64,000 bases of DNA from Rufibacter glacialis (GTDB lineage: Bacteria; Bacteroidota; Bacteroidia; Cytophagales; Hymenobacteraceae), in assembly GCF_008271745.1 (NCBI RefSeq), contig NZ_VKKZ01000025.1, forward strand, positions 247,506-311,505, given 5' to 3'. This document shows positions 34,711 through 43,754 of this stretch, one piece after another. The notes below the pieces were generated by a model. It was not told where the DNA came from and ran no database searches. It saw only the letters and a list, made by a program, of their open reading frames with translations. Every line of letters begins with the position of its first letter. The stretch's first letter is position 1. A program made the position numbers and the translations under genes.

Positions 34711-37700
34711 ATGAACGAAGAGAAGAGAGAGCCCATAGGAATGGCCCATGACTTTTCACTGCTGCGGCAGGAAGCCGAGAAGTTGCAGAAACCGATAAGT
34801 GCGACGGAGGTGGGCACTATGACCCCGCATGAGGTGAGCCGGCTTATTCAGGAGCTGCAGATCCACCAGGTAGAGCTGGAGATGCAGAACCACCAAATGC
34901 AGTTAGTCACCCAGGAACTAGAGGCTGCCCGCGCCAAATACCTGGACCTGTACCAGCACTCGCCCTTTGGATACGTGACCTTAGATGAGCACGGGGTGGT
35001 GGAAGAGGCAAATAAAAAAGGATTAGAGCTGCTGGGCACTTCCCGGGAACACCTGATAGCCCGGCGCTTCAGCCAATTCATCCATCAAGACAGTCTTGAC
35101 GCCTTTTACGGTTTCTTCCGGAAGGTGCTGCTCTCTGACCAGACTAAAACAGTAGAGCTACAGATACTCTCTAACAACGGCGGGGTGTTTTACGCCCAAT
35201 TGGAAGGGCTTCTCCTGCGCCGCCAGAATGACACAGACCAGTGCCGCATCGCTTTTCTGGATGTCACCGAGCGCAAAACGGCGCACATTGAGCTGGCCAA
35301 CAAAGAAGCCTTGCTCTCCGCTATCATCAACTCTTCCCTGAATGCGGTGCAGGTCTTCAAAGCCAACCGTGACCGGCAGGGCCACATCATAGACTTTGAG
35401 TGGATCCTGCTCAACAGAACCGCTGAGCTGTTCCTTGATTTCACACTGCCCCAGTTACGGCGCCACCGGCTCAATGAGATCTTGCCCAGCTTTTTAACCG
35501 AGGGCCATTTCTTCACCTTTGTGAACGTAGTGGAAAATGGGCACCCGGCCACGTTTACGGCCCATTTAAAGAGAAATGACTGGGAACACTGGCTTAATTG
35601 CGTGGCCGTGAAGCTGGAAGACGGTTTCGTGCTCACCTTTGAAGACGTGACCCAACCACGCCAGGCCAATGAAAAGCTGCAGGAAAGCCAGTTGCTGGTC
35701 AAGAAGATGGCCGAAGCCATGCCGGATTTCCTGTACGTGGAAGACCTGCAACAAGGCCGCAACCTCTACAACAACCGCGATTTCCTGGCCTTTCTTGGCT
35801 ACAAGCCGGCCGACATCAAAGGGCACCCGCGGGAACTGCTAGACACCCTCTACCACCCGCAAGACGCCCACCTGCTGCTGGACCGGGCTGCCCGCTTCGC
35901 GGAGAAAGAAGACGGGGAACTGCTGGAGTACCAGGTGCGTATCAAAGCCAAAAACGGCACCTGGCGCAACATCCTTTTCCGGGAAACGGTCTTTAAACGG
36001 GGGGCTTCTGGCGTGCCGGTGCAGCTGGTGGGCATGGCCCAGGACATCACCAAGAAGTTGCAATCAGAGAATGAACTGCGGCAACTGCATGAGACCATGT
36101 CTGCCATTCTAGACAACCTCCCGGTCACACTCTGGCGCATTGGCACAGACGGCCACGTACTGGAGTCTAAGGGCGCGGGCCTGAGAGCCTTGGGCCTGAA
36201 AGAAGACCAGATGGTGGGCCAGTCCTTCGCCACCGTGCACCAGGCCCTGGACCGTCAGATCAGGCAAGCCCTGGCTGGGAACCAGATCAACACCCTGGCC
36301 GAATTTGAGGTGGAGGGCAGGAAAGTACACAAGCAGGTATACCTGTTCCAGGACACAGGAACGGGCGAGGCCATTGGCTTCTGCCTGGACGTGACGGAAC
36401 AGAAGCAGGCCGAGGAGAATGCCCGGTACCAGACCATGCTCCTGGACCAGCTCCTGGAGAACCTCCCGCTGGTGCTGGCGGTGCTAGACCTCCAGGGTAC
36501 CTACCTTGACATAAGAGGCAACGGCCTCAGAAAGCTGGGAATCCAGGACGGCCAACTTCGCGGGGAAAGCATTTTCAAGGTGTTCCCGCAGCTGGAAGGC
36601 AACATCAGAGACGTATTGGCTGGGCAGGTGAAAAGCTTTCCGGCTGCGTTCCCCCACCAGGGGCGGCAACTCCATTTCCAGAATTACGGGTTCCTGGACC
36701 AGGACAAAAAACGGGGCATCGCCTTTGGCATTGACATCACTGACCTGAAAGAAGCGCAGGAGGAAATGGCCCGGGCCAAGGAATTCTCTGAAAACCTGCT
36801 GGAAAACAACGTCAATGGCATTTTCGCGCTGGACCTCCATCTCCAGATCACGGCCTGGAACCGCGCCGTAGCCAAATGCACCTCCCTGGAACGCGCGCAA
36901 GTACTGGGCAAACCCATCCACGCCCTTACCCCGGCTAAAAGCAAGACCCGGTTGGGGCAGTACCTCAAGCGTGTGCTGCTGGGCGAAGAGGTCACGTTGA
37001 CCAGCCTCCCGTTTTTGCCAGAGGGCCGTTATTTTGAGATCCAGTTGACCCCCATCTACGGCACAGACCGCGAAATCACGGGTGTGCTGGGCATGGTACG
37101 CGACACCACCGCCCAGAGAAGGCGCCACAGAGAGGAAACCAAGATCAAACTGGCCCAGCAGAAAGACGTGATGGACGTGATCATCACCACCCAGAACGAG
37201 GAACGCAAGCGCATTGCCGAGGCTCTGCACAACAGCCTGGCCCAACTCCTGTACGCTGCCAAGCTGAACATGGAAGAAATACAGACCGAAGTAACCCATG
37301 AAGAAAAGCTGGAGAAAGTGTTGGTGCCCATCCGGCGGGTCTCCCGGTTTCTGGAGGAAGCCATCAAAGAAACCCGCACCCTGGCCCATGAGTTGATTCC
37401 CAGGGTATTGGTTGATTTCGGGTTGAAGTCAGCCCTCAAAGACCTGGCTACCCGGCTTTCCACAAATACTTTCTCGGTGCAGTGCGTGGTGACAGGCTTT
37501 GACCAGCCCAAGAACTATGAGTTTGAGACCTACCTGTTCCGGTTTGTGCAGGAACTCCTGAACAACGTGATGAAGCATGCCGAGGCCACTGAGGCCCTGG
37601 TACAGGTGGTAGACAAAGGGAAGACGGTACGGGTACGGGTGCAGGACAACGGCAAGGGAATGCCTAAAAACTGGGCCAGCAAGGCTGCTAACAAAGGCAT

Positions 37701-37806
37701 GGGGCTCATGACCCTGCGCAACCGGGCCAAACTCCTGCAGGGCGACATGGAGATTGACTCTACCCCTGGCGAAGGGACCACCATCACCATTGAAATTCCT
37801 CACTAA
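34711..37806 (+). CDS. Multi-PAS sensor histidine kinase (HisKA_3/NarX type)
   Basis: 1031 residues, soluble. About five PAS/PAC modules occupy residues 60-800, each with FLDVTER- or DITKK-like PAC ends. The HisKA_3 dimerisation box ERKRIAEALHNS carries the phospho-acceptor His near 840. The ATPase part has the N-box ELLNNVMKHA, DNGKGMP, and KGMGLMTLRNRA. NarX-type kinases pair with LuxR-type regulators, and such a regulator is encoded at 40739. It follows the CheB-CheR fusion by 46 bp, so the two are probably cotranscribed. No TM segment, so the signal is cytoplasmic. Confidence 0.94.
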   Translation: MNEEKREPIGMAHDFSLLRQEAEKLQKPISATEVGTMTPHEVSRLIQELQIHQVELEMQNHQMQLVTQELEAARAKYLDLYQHSPFGYVTLDEHGVVEEANKKGLELLGTSREHLIARRFSQFIHQDSLDAFYGFFRKVLLSDQTKTVELQILSNNGGVFYAQLEGLLLRRQNDTDQCRIAFLDVTERKTAHIELANKEALLSAIINSSLNAVQVFKANRDRQGHIIDFEWILLNRTAELFLDFTLPQLRRHRLNEILPSFLTEGHFFTFVNVVENGHPATFTAHLKRNDWEHWLNCVAVKLEDGFVLTFEDVTQPRQANEKLQESQLLVKKMAEAMPDFLYVEDLQQGRNLYNNRDFLAFLGYKPADIKGHPRELLDTLYHPQDAHLLLDRAARFAEKEDGELLEYQVRIKAKNGTWRNILFRETVFKRGASGVPVQLVGMAQDITKKLQSENELRQLHETMSAILDNLPVTLWRIGTDGHVLESKGAGLRALGLKEDQMVGQSFATVHQALDRQIRQALAGNQINTLAEFEVEGRKVHKQVYLFQDTGTGEAIGFCLDVTEQKQAEENARYQTMLLDQLLENLPLVLAVLDLQGTYLDIRGNGLRKLGIQDGQLRGESIFKVFPQLEGNIRDVLAGQVKSFPAAFPHQGRQLHFQNYGFLDQDKKRGIAFGIDITDLKEAQEEMARAKEFSENLLENNVNGIFALDLHLQITAWNRAVAKCTSLERAQVLGKPIHALTPAKSKTRLGQYLKRVLLGEEVTLTSLPFLPEGRYFEIQLTPIYGTDREITGVLGMVRDTTAQRRRHREETKIKLAQQKDVMDVIITTQNEERKRIAEALHNSLAQLLYAAKLNMEEIQTEVTHEEKLEKVLVPIRRVSRFLEEAIKETRTLAHELIPRVLVDFGLKSALKDLATRLSTNTFSVQCVVTGFDQPKNYEFETYLFRFVQELLNNVMKHAEATEALVQVVDKGKTVRVRVQDNGKGMPKNWASKAANKGMGLMTLRNRAKLLQGDMEIDSTPGEGTTITIEIPH

Positions 37807-37816
37807 CCGTTTCCTG

Positions 37817-37860
37817 AGTTGCTTTTGGCCTTCTTTTGAAAAAACAGGCCCAAAGCAACT
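37817..37860 (+). terminator. Hairpin after the histidine kinase gene
   Basis: AGTTGCTTTTGGCCT (37817-37831) pairs with AGGCCCAAAGCAACT (37846-37860) with one mismatch over 15 bp. It lies 10 bp past the kinase stop. Confidence 0.7.
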
Positions 37861-38420
37861 TCCCAGGGACCACTTCCTGCCTTACGCTTTTGAACAAAGC
37901 AAGGTGCGCCCGTTCCCTATTACTCTTAGTCTGGTTGCCTGCTGTAGGATAACCTACCCCGCCCTGCTTCCTTCAGACTTACCTATGACCTAGGGTGGCA
38001 CCCCGCACCTACCCCAAGCGTCCGCTACTTCCGGAGGCGCCGGTCTCCCACCAGCTTTTGCTGACACACCTAGCAGAAATGACTCTGAGATGGAAGCAGT
38101 CCTTTTCCTTACCGGCATTCCTTTAAAAGCCTCTTCAGCTCAGCGTCTTGCTTTGGCTATGCCATTTGCCAAAAGCGTTTCTGCGGCCTTTTCACTAAAA
38201 GACGTCTGATTCAGCTGAATTGCCTCCTGGCACCTGTTGCAGAGCAATTCCGGGTACCAAGGTCTGTTTTGCGTCTATTTTCATAATAACAGGTAAAAAT
38301 CCTGTCAACCTTCTCTCTGCTCCGTAGTTCCCGCATTTATTTAAGGTAGTCTCTCATTATCAGGGGCTTTGGGAGCAAACTGGCACTTCTTTTGGTAAAG
38401 AGGCCAGAAGACGTAAAAAG
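37861..38420. other. Intergenic region upstream of the degenerate kinase gene
   Basis: No gene is recognised. I see no exact promoter box; several stops in every frame make decayed coding sequence plausible, but nothing can be matched by eye. Confidence 0.4.
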
Positions 38421-39503
38421 ATGGATGCTATGTGGAGGACGGACCTGGAATGCTCTTTGAACCTGCTGGAGAACAGCGCAGACGGAATGGTAGCCTTTGA
38501 CACACAGTTTCAGGTAACGGCCTGGAACACGGCCATGGGGCGCATCATGTCCAAGACCAAGGAAACCATGCTGGGAAAATCAGTGCTCTCCCTTTTCCCG
38601 GAGGAGAAGAGACGGTATCTGCAACACCACCTGGCGCGGGTGTTGCAAGGCCACGGCATCACTACCTATGGATTGCCGGGCCTGCCGGCAGACCGCTCCT
38701 ATGAGATCCATCTGGAGCCGGTTTCCACCGCCGCTTCTGAGGTAGTGGGAGGCCTGTTCATTTTACATGACATCACGCGCCGGCGGATGCGCCAGAAGGC
38801 CTATGCTTGGCCTATGCCTGACGAGCAGAAAGAGCTCGCTCCTGAACTGTACCCTGAGCAGGAAGAAAAGCACTCACTGGTTTCCAAGGCCTTGCCCCAC
38901 AGCCTGGGGCATCTTCTGCACGCGGCTAAACGCCATCTGGCAGACCTTATGCTGAAAGACCAGACCAGGCCACCCTCCAAGGCTTCCCCACTCCACCGTA
39001 TTAACGGTTTACTGGAAGACGCAATCAAGGAAACGGACCTGTTGGCCCACGACCTAATGCCCACCACCTTGCAAAATCAGGGCTTAAAAACCGCTTTACT
39101 AGACCTGGCCCAACGCTGGTCTACTGAACATTTCTGCGTACAAAGTGTGGTCATTGGTTTTGGGCCGGTCCAAGATACTCCCCTGGAAACCTCCCTGTTC
39201 ATCATTGTGCAGGAACTCTTGGGCAATACCAGGCAGCAGCCCTGGGTCACCGAAGTATTGGTTCAGGTCATAGACAAAGGCCCTCAGGTAATGGTACGGG
39301 TAGAATACAATGGATCAGATGCCGCGCTGGGCCTCAGAACCAGCGGCAACGAGGTGGGGCTCTTTACCCTACAGGACCGGATACAACTCTTGCAGGGGAC
39401 CATGCATGTGTCTTCCACCTCAGAAGAGGGTACCGTGGTCACCGTTCTTCTACCTAAGAAAACAGAGGAAAAATCGCCCCCGCAGGAACGCGCAATATCC
39501 TAG
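38421..39503 (+). CDS. Degenerate PAS-kinase paralogue (probable pseudokinase)
   Basis: 360 residues. It aligns along its whole length with the last PAS, HisKA_3 and ATPase parts of the kinase encoded just upstream. Key residues are lost. ALHNSLAQLL becomes ALPHSLGHLL, so Pro159 replaces the phospho-His. ELLNNVMKHA becomes ELLGNTRQQP. DNGKGMP becomes YNGSDAA, removing the ATP-binding Asp and Gly. KGMGL becomes NEVGL. The frame is nonetheless intact and the PAS domain (about 8-120) looks normal. It may regulate its paralogue as a pseudokinase, or be at the start of decay. Confidence 0.85.
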   Translation: MDAMWRTDLECSLNLLENSADGMVAFDTQFQVTAWNTAMGRIMSKTKETMLGKSVLSLFPEEKRRYLQHHLARVLQGHGITTYGLPGLPADRSYEIHLEPVSTAASEVVGGLFILHDITRRRMRQKAYAWPMPDEQKELAPELYPEQEEKHSLVSKALPHSLGHLLHAAKRHLADLMLKDQTRPPSKASPLHRINGLLEDAIKETDLLAHDLMPTTLQNQGLKTALLDLAQRWSTEHFCVQSVVIGFGPVQDTPLETSLFIIVQELLGNTRQQPWVTEVLVQVIDKGPQVMVRVEYNGSDAALGLRTSGNEVGLFTLQDRIQLLQGTMHVSSTSEEGTVVTVLLPKKTEEKSPPQERAIS

Positions 39504-39698
39504 CACCTTGCTCCCCATCCACAAGGCCATCTTTATAAAAGGCAATAAATATTCTGTTTTAACGTATTTTACTCAAAATAATGATATAAATAGCTAAAAG
39601 GAGCAGATGAGATTTGGGCGGGCTTAAAAATATAACAATAAGATGGGATACTAGAAGGATGCTACGGCAAGGCTTTAGCCTTTGACACCACCAAAGAC

Positions 39699-40034
39699 TT
39701 ATTTTTCCTGTAGGGAAGCTTCTTTTTTAGAGGGCACAATAGTCATGACCATGTGCAGGCCCAGCAATTCAAACACATCACGCACGTGGTCACTCATGCC
39801 ATAGAAAACCAGGCTGATGTTCCTTTCCTGCAGGGTGCCCATGTGTGAGATCATCACCCCAAGCCCCGCTGAGGAGATATAAGAAAGCTCCTCACAGTCT
39901 ATCCAGAGCTGTTCAATGGGCTTTTGGAGGGCCAATTCAATTTCCCGGTCAACATCAAGGCAGGTAGAGGCATCCAGCTCGCCGCAAAGGTGCAGAATGT
40001 AGGCCTGTGATTCCTCTTTTACGGTTATAGTCAT
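39699..40034 (-). CDS. STAS-domain anti-sigma-factor antagonist-like protein
   Basis: 111 residues, SpoIIAA/RsbV-like: LHLCGELDASTC, then QLWIDCEELSYISSAGLGVMISHM, then NISLVFYGMSDHVRDVFELLGL. The loop ISSAGLG contains the Ser normally phosphorylated by an anti-sigma kinase, so the switch residue is intact. No RsbW-type kinase gene is next to it. It is 55 bp downstream of a second STAS gene on the same strand. Confidence 0.9.
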   Translation of the reverse strand: MTITVKEESQAYILHLCGELDASTCLDVDREIELALQKPIEQLWIDCEELSYISSAGLGVMISHMGTLQERNISLVFYGMSDHVRDVFELLGLHMVMTIVPSKKEASLQEK

Positions 40035-40089
40035 TGCTTTTTTTATATAATTTAGGAAAATTCTCTAAAAAAAGCAGGTAAAAGCCAGG

Positions 40090-40446
40090 TTATCTTTTTG
40101 TTAAATTCTGCTGGTTCACATACTTAATAGCAGTTTCTAAAGAATCCACCACTTTCACCAGAGAATCAAAACCAGAAGAGTTGATGAGTCCTTGGATAGG
40201 AGCCTCCAGGTTAAATAAGATAAGTTCTTTCTTTTGCTGTTGCACCAGCTGCACATACGGGAGCAGGCTACGCAAGCCCGCGGGCGTAACGGAGGTTACT
40301 CCCGAGAAATCCACCAGCAGGTATTTCCTGTCTAACCGCAACACAGACCTGAACTGAGCCTGTGCGGTCGCTTCGGTCAGGTCTTCTAAGGCCCCTCTCA
40401 GGTACACCAGTAAACCTACATTCGTTAGCTGCGTAGAGATTTCCAT
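40090..40446 (-). CDS. STAS-domain protein, second copy
   Basis: 118 residues from the ATG at 40446 (a TTG lies 11 codons upstream). LLVYLRGALEDLTEATAQ, YLLVDFSGVTSVTPAGLRSLLPYV and ELILFNLEAPIQGLINSSGF fit the STAS fold. The switch loop reads SVTPAGLR, with Thr-Pro in place of the usual Ser, so phosphorylation may differ. With the gene 55 bp downstream it forms a two-gene STAS unit, divergent from the LuxR-type regulator. Confidence 0.85.
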   Translation of the reverse strand: MEISTQLTNVGLLVYLRGALEDLTEATAQAQFRSVLRLDRKYLLVDFSGVTSVTPAGLRSLLPYVQLVQQQKKELILFNLEAPIQGLINSSGFDSLVKVVDSLETAIKYVNQQNLTKR

Positions 40447-40738
40447 TGGTTTATATACGCCTATACTCTTGAGGCTCAACCATTACCACCCGTTTATAAC
40501 TCTAATGTAGGCAAGAACAGGCCCTGAAGAAAGGTCTTTTTTACTCTTTTTGACAAATACGTACAAATACTAGGTTTTCGGCTTTAACAACAATAATCAA
40601 TGGGGGTTAAGACCAAATTGAGCCATCTCCGTACAAATACTCAATCTTACGCCTCTATTCCAGGATCTCCCGCAAAAATTAGATTTAATTAGAAATTCTT
40701 AACTTCTTTAACTCCCGAGTCAATTAACAAGTCAAGTG
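40447..40738. promoter_or_regulatory. Divergent STAS/response-regulator control region with phased ACAAATAC sites
   Basis: ACAAATAC occurs three times, at 40553-40560, 40563-40570 and 40633-40640. The starts are 10 and 70 bp apart, all on the same DNA face. The last two are part of a 12-bp direct repeat, CGTACAAATACT. A regulator encoded beside it (40739) is a candidate binder. Confidence 0.5.
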
Positions 40739-41389
40739 ATGATAAAAGTAATTCTAGTAGATGATCATACTCTGATCAGAGATGGGTTGAAGTCTTTACT
40801 TAAATCAGAAAGAACCGTTCAGATCATAGGAGAAGCCGAAAACGGGCAGCAACTTCTGGAACTCCTTGAGACCGTTACGCCAGACGTGATCATGCTAGAC
40901 CTTAACATGCCCGTGATGGATGGTTTTGAAACGCTGCAGCACCTCAAGCAAAAGTACCCCGACATCAAGGTGCTGGTGTTAACCATGCTGGATCAGGAAA
41001 GTTACGTACACAAGGTGCGTACCTCCGGGGCCATGGGCTACGTACTGAAAACAGCAGGCAGAGATGAGCTGGTGCATGCCATCAAAACTGTGGCCAATGA
41101 CAATTCCTTTATCTCTTCTGAGGTAGCCCTTAACCTGCTCAACAAAGCCAACAACCCAGAAGCGGCCACCACCGGTGCTGCCTCTAAGAATAACCCAGAA
41201 TTGTCTAAACGCGAGATGGAGGTCCTCAAACTTATCGCGGAGGGCTATACCAACGCAGAGATTGCTGACAAACTATTTGCCAGCAAGCGTACCATAGAGT
41301 CTCATAGGCAGCACTTGATAGAAAAGACCAAGGCCCGCAACACTGCCACCTTAATCAAGTATGCCCTCAAAGAAGGATTGATAGAATAG
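40739..41389 (+). CDS. NarL/LuxR-family response regulator
   Basis: 216 residues. The receiver domain has the acidic pocket VDDH (8-10), phospho-acceptor Asp54 in IMLDLNMP, and VLKTAG with the conserved Lys. A LuxR-type HTH (about 150-212, LSKREMEVLKLIAEGYTNAEIADKL) completes it. It is the natural partner of the HisKA_3 kinase at 34711-37806. The GTG one codon before the ATG is less likely to be the start. It is ended by a 25-bp perfect hairpin. Confidence 0.95.
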   Translation: MIKVILVDDHTLIRDGLKSLLKSERTVQIIGEAENGQQLLELLETVTPDVIMLDLNMPVMDGFETLQHLKQKYPDIKVLVLTMLDQESYVHKVRTSGAMGYVLKTAGRDELVHAIKTVANDNSFISSEVALNLLNKANNPEAATTGAASKNNPELSKREMEVLKLIAEGYTNAEIADKLFASKRTIESHRQHLIEKTKARNTATLIKYALKEGLIE

Positions 41390-41413
41390 CTATACCCTTT
41401 CCAAGAGAATGAT

Positions 41414-41470
41414 AAGGCCTCCTTTACGGGCTGTTTTTACAAAAACAGCCCGTAAAGGAGGCCTTTTTTA
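41414..41470 (+). terminator. Very strong terminator after the response regulator
   Basis: A perfect 25-bp stem (41414-41438 with 41441-41465) with only AC between the arms, followed by a T-run. The arm begins AAGGCCTCCTTTACGGG and ends in TTTTT/AAAAA. Confidence 0.92.
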
Positions 41471-41604
41471 TAGTATCCTTGTCACTCCTCTCTCAAGGAG
41501 AGCAATTGAGTGAAAGGTGGAAAACGTGAGAGAGCACTAAAAGAAATCTGACCTTCCAAGGGGTGTGGGCAGGGAGATCAAGAGAGGGGAAGTTTCAACA
41601 ATGG

Positions 41605-41796
41605 TTATTTCTTCAGCGGGGGCAACTTGAAGACGCTCTTTCCGGCTGTGGGGGCCTGCATGTACTGCAGCCGCAGGTCTTGCAACCGGGTGAGCGAATC
41701 ATTGATGGTGCCCTTGTCTACAGGAAGCAACGAGCTGTTTTTCAACAACTTTTCAATTGGCTTACCTGCCACCATCTTTTTAACTGGGGTATTCAT
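41605..41796 (-). CDS. Small hypothetical protein, 63 residues
   Basis: From the ATG at 41796. It is basic (MNTPVKKMVAGKPIEKLLKN) with a helical middle (INDSLTRLQDLRLQYMQA) and a PLKK end. Not recognised; no TM or signal peptide. The composition is protein-like and no other frame is better, but there is little else to support it. Confidence 0.45.
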   Translation of the reverse strand: MNTPVKKMVAGKPIEKLLKNSSLLPVDKGTINDSLTRLQDLRLQYMQAPTAGKSVFKLPPLKK

Positions 41797-41948
41797 ACAA
41801 GTACCGTCTAACCTTAAGGAACATTTATGTAGCAACAACGAAATTATGGGATTGCCATGGCACCTACAATAGCTAGTATATGAATGATCTAAGGTATTTG
41901 TTGCATTAATTTTTAATTTTTATCTTTACTTAACTAAAGCACGCCATT

Positions 41949-42035
41949 ATGCACCCTATTCTTGGTTTCCTGTTCTTCTTTTTAGGCCTGCTGGCCACTT
42001 TTGTATCTTGGTTGCTGTCATTGCTGTTTGAATAG
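41949..42035 (+). CDS. Candidate 28-residue single-TM miniprotein
   Basis: A short frame, MHPILGFLFFFLGLLATFVSW then LLSLLFE, almost entirely a hydrophobic helix. A near-consensus -7 box TATCTTTA lies about 20 bp upstream. Such tiny membrane proteins are common regulators but are missed by gene finders. Support is limited to composition and the box. Confidence 0.35.
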   Translation: MHPILGFLFFFLGLLATFVSWLLSLLFE

Positions 42036-42123
42036 GGACTCTTTTCCAGGTCCTGGCCAAACTAAGCGTCCTCCTTCCCTTCTGTCCTCGGCTCTAGCCG
42101 GGCAAGTCTCTTCTTGCCTGGTA

Positions 42124-42153
42124 TTGTAGCGGGTTAAAAAAGCAGTACTTTTG
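42124..42153 (+). promoter_or_regulatory. Complete Bacteroidota promoter for the cation efflux gene
   Basis: TTG at 42124-42126 (-33), a 19-bp spacer, then TACTTTTG at 42146-42153 (-7, matching TAnnTTTG). This is the best promoter in the window; the gene starts 56 bp later. Confidence 0.7.
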
Positions 42154-42209
42154 CCCCCTTTTGCCTCTCTTCTCGTTTGATAGGCAGAAGTTCCTTTAAT
42201 CTGCTTTCT

Positions 42210-43205
42210 ATGCCCACCACCACTTCGGCGGTATCGTCTATTCGTATCATGGGCCTGATGCTGGTGCTGGCCCTGGTCTTGCTGAGCATCAAGTTTGGCG
42301 CCTATTTCCTCACCAACTCCAATGCCATCCTGACGGATGCGCTGGAATCCATCATCAATTTCGTGACGGGTGGGGTAGCCCTGTACAGCGTTTTTCTGGC
42401 GGCTAAACCCAAAGACCAGGACCACCCGTATGGGCACGGCAAGATAGAGTTTATCTCCTCTGGTCTGGAAGGCTCCCTTATTACCCTGGCGGGGGTGGCC
42501 ATCATCATCAAATCAGTCTACAACCTGCTGTATCCGCAGCCTATCTATAAAATGGACGTGGGTATTTTGCTCACCCTGGTTACTGGGGTGGTGAACTTCA
42601 TAGCAGGCCGTTACCTGGTGCGGCGCGGCACCACCCACCACTCCCTCACCATCATCGCCAACGGCAAGCACCTGTTATCAGATGCCTATTCCAGCCTGGG
42701 TCTGGTGGTTGGCCTGGGCTGTATCTACTTCACCCAGATCCTATGGCTTGATTCGGTGGTAGCCATCATCTTTGGCTCTTTCATTACCTATACTGGCTAC
42801 GGCATTGTCCGGAACTCCATTTCCGGGGTCATGGATGAGGCCGACCACCACCTCCTGGAGCGCATCATCACGGTGCTGAACCAGCGCCGCCGCGAGAACT
42901 GGATAGACCTGCACAACATGCGCGTGATCAAGTACGGCAGCATGCTGCACATTGACAGCCACCTTACCCTGCCTTGGTATTTCAACCTGCAGGAGGCCCA
43001 CAGGGAAGTAGAACTGCTTCAGGAGATCATCACCCAGGAGATGGGCGACGTGGTAGAACTCTTCGTACACCTGGACCCTTGCCTACCCCCGCTCAGTTGC
43101 CGCCTCTGCACCAAATCAGATTGCAAGGTACGCCAGCATGACTTTGTGGGACGGGTGGAGTGGTCCCTGGAAAACGTGATCGAGAATCAGCGCCACTCCC
43201 TGTAA
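42210..43205 (+). CDS. Cation diffusion facilitator (CDF) efflux transporter
   Basis: 331 residues, about six TM helices then a cytoplasmic ferredoxin-like domain. The TM2 metal site reads ILTDALESIIN (Asp43, with Glu46 and Asn50 in place of the His/Asp of Zn-type members), and TM5 has HLLSD. DHPYGHGKIE is the conserved loop. The Glu/Asn variant is seen in subfamilies thought to move Fe or Mn, but specificity cannot be read with certainty. A Cys-containing tail (LSCRLCTKSDCKVRQHDF) may bind metal. The ATG at 42210 was taken over the TTG 11 codons earlier. Confidence 0.92.
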   Translation: MPTTTSAVSSIRIMGLMLVLALVLLSIKFGAYFLTNSNAILTDALESIINFVTGGVALYSVFLAAKPKDQDHPYGHGKIEFISSGLEGSLITLAGVAIIIKSVYNLLYPQPIYKMDVGILLTLVTGVVNFIAGRYLVRRGTTHHSLTIIANGKHLLSDAYSSLGLVVGLGCIYFTQILWLDSVVAIIFGSFITYTGYGIVRNSISGVMDEADHHLLERIITVLNQRRRENWIDLHNMRVIKYGSMLHIDSHLTLPWYFNLQEAHREVELLQEIITQEMGDVVELFVHLDPCLPPLSCRLCTKSDCKVRQHDFVGRVEWSLENVIENQRHSL

Positions 43206-43754
43206 CCCGGGAACCAAGCACTTTTCTTAAAGTCCAGTCATTCAGAGACGACTGCCCGGACTGGCAGCCCCTGAACCCACTTCCTAGGCTCTCGTTTCTA
43301 ATGGCAAGCATAAGGTATTGTCTCTCCTTCGCCTCACACGCGCTCAGGAGCAAAGCCGTTTGTTACATTTTTTCTACCCTTTAAGACCCCACAAAGCCCC
43401 TCAAGGAAGGCAAAAGGAAGAACCGGCAATCCTTCAAATGGAGCAAAGTGAGAGTGAATGGAGGCAAGAAGGAAGTGTTTTTCAGGAATGCCTGCTCAGC
43501 ACGGGAACCTTCTCTGCATTTTAACAGCCTTTTGAAAGAAGGTATTTGACGGGAGGGATTGACGGTGCGACGGCAGGAAGAACCAGATCATGCTTTGGCA
43601 AAAAGGGAATCCACTTGGGAGATGTCTCTGGTCCTAGCCTTGGCTTACCTGAGGATTGCCCTGTTGCCTTGGGGTAAATTTGAGTACTAAACCAGATAAG
43701 AGAAAACCAAGAAAGCCTGTTCAGCAGCCCCTGGCACCCTTTCCCTGTAATATA
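43206..43754. other. Intergenic region between convergent genes, nothing recognised
   Basis: About 550 bp. No credible frame, no strong hairpin, and no promoter box. Fragments such as ACAGCCTTTTGAAAGAAGG are decayed relatives of the hairpin sequences found elsewhere in the window. Confidence 0.45.
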
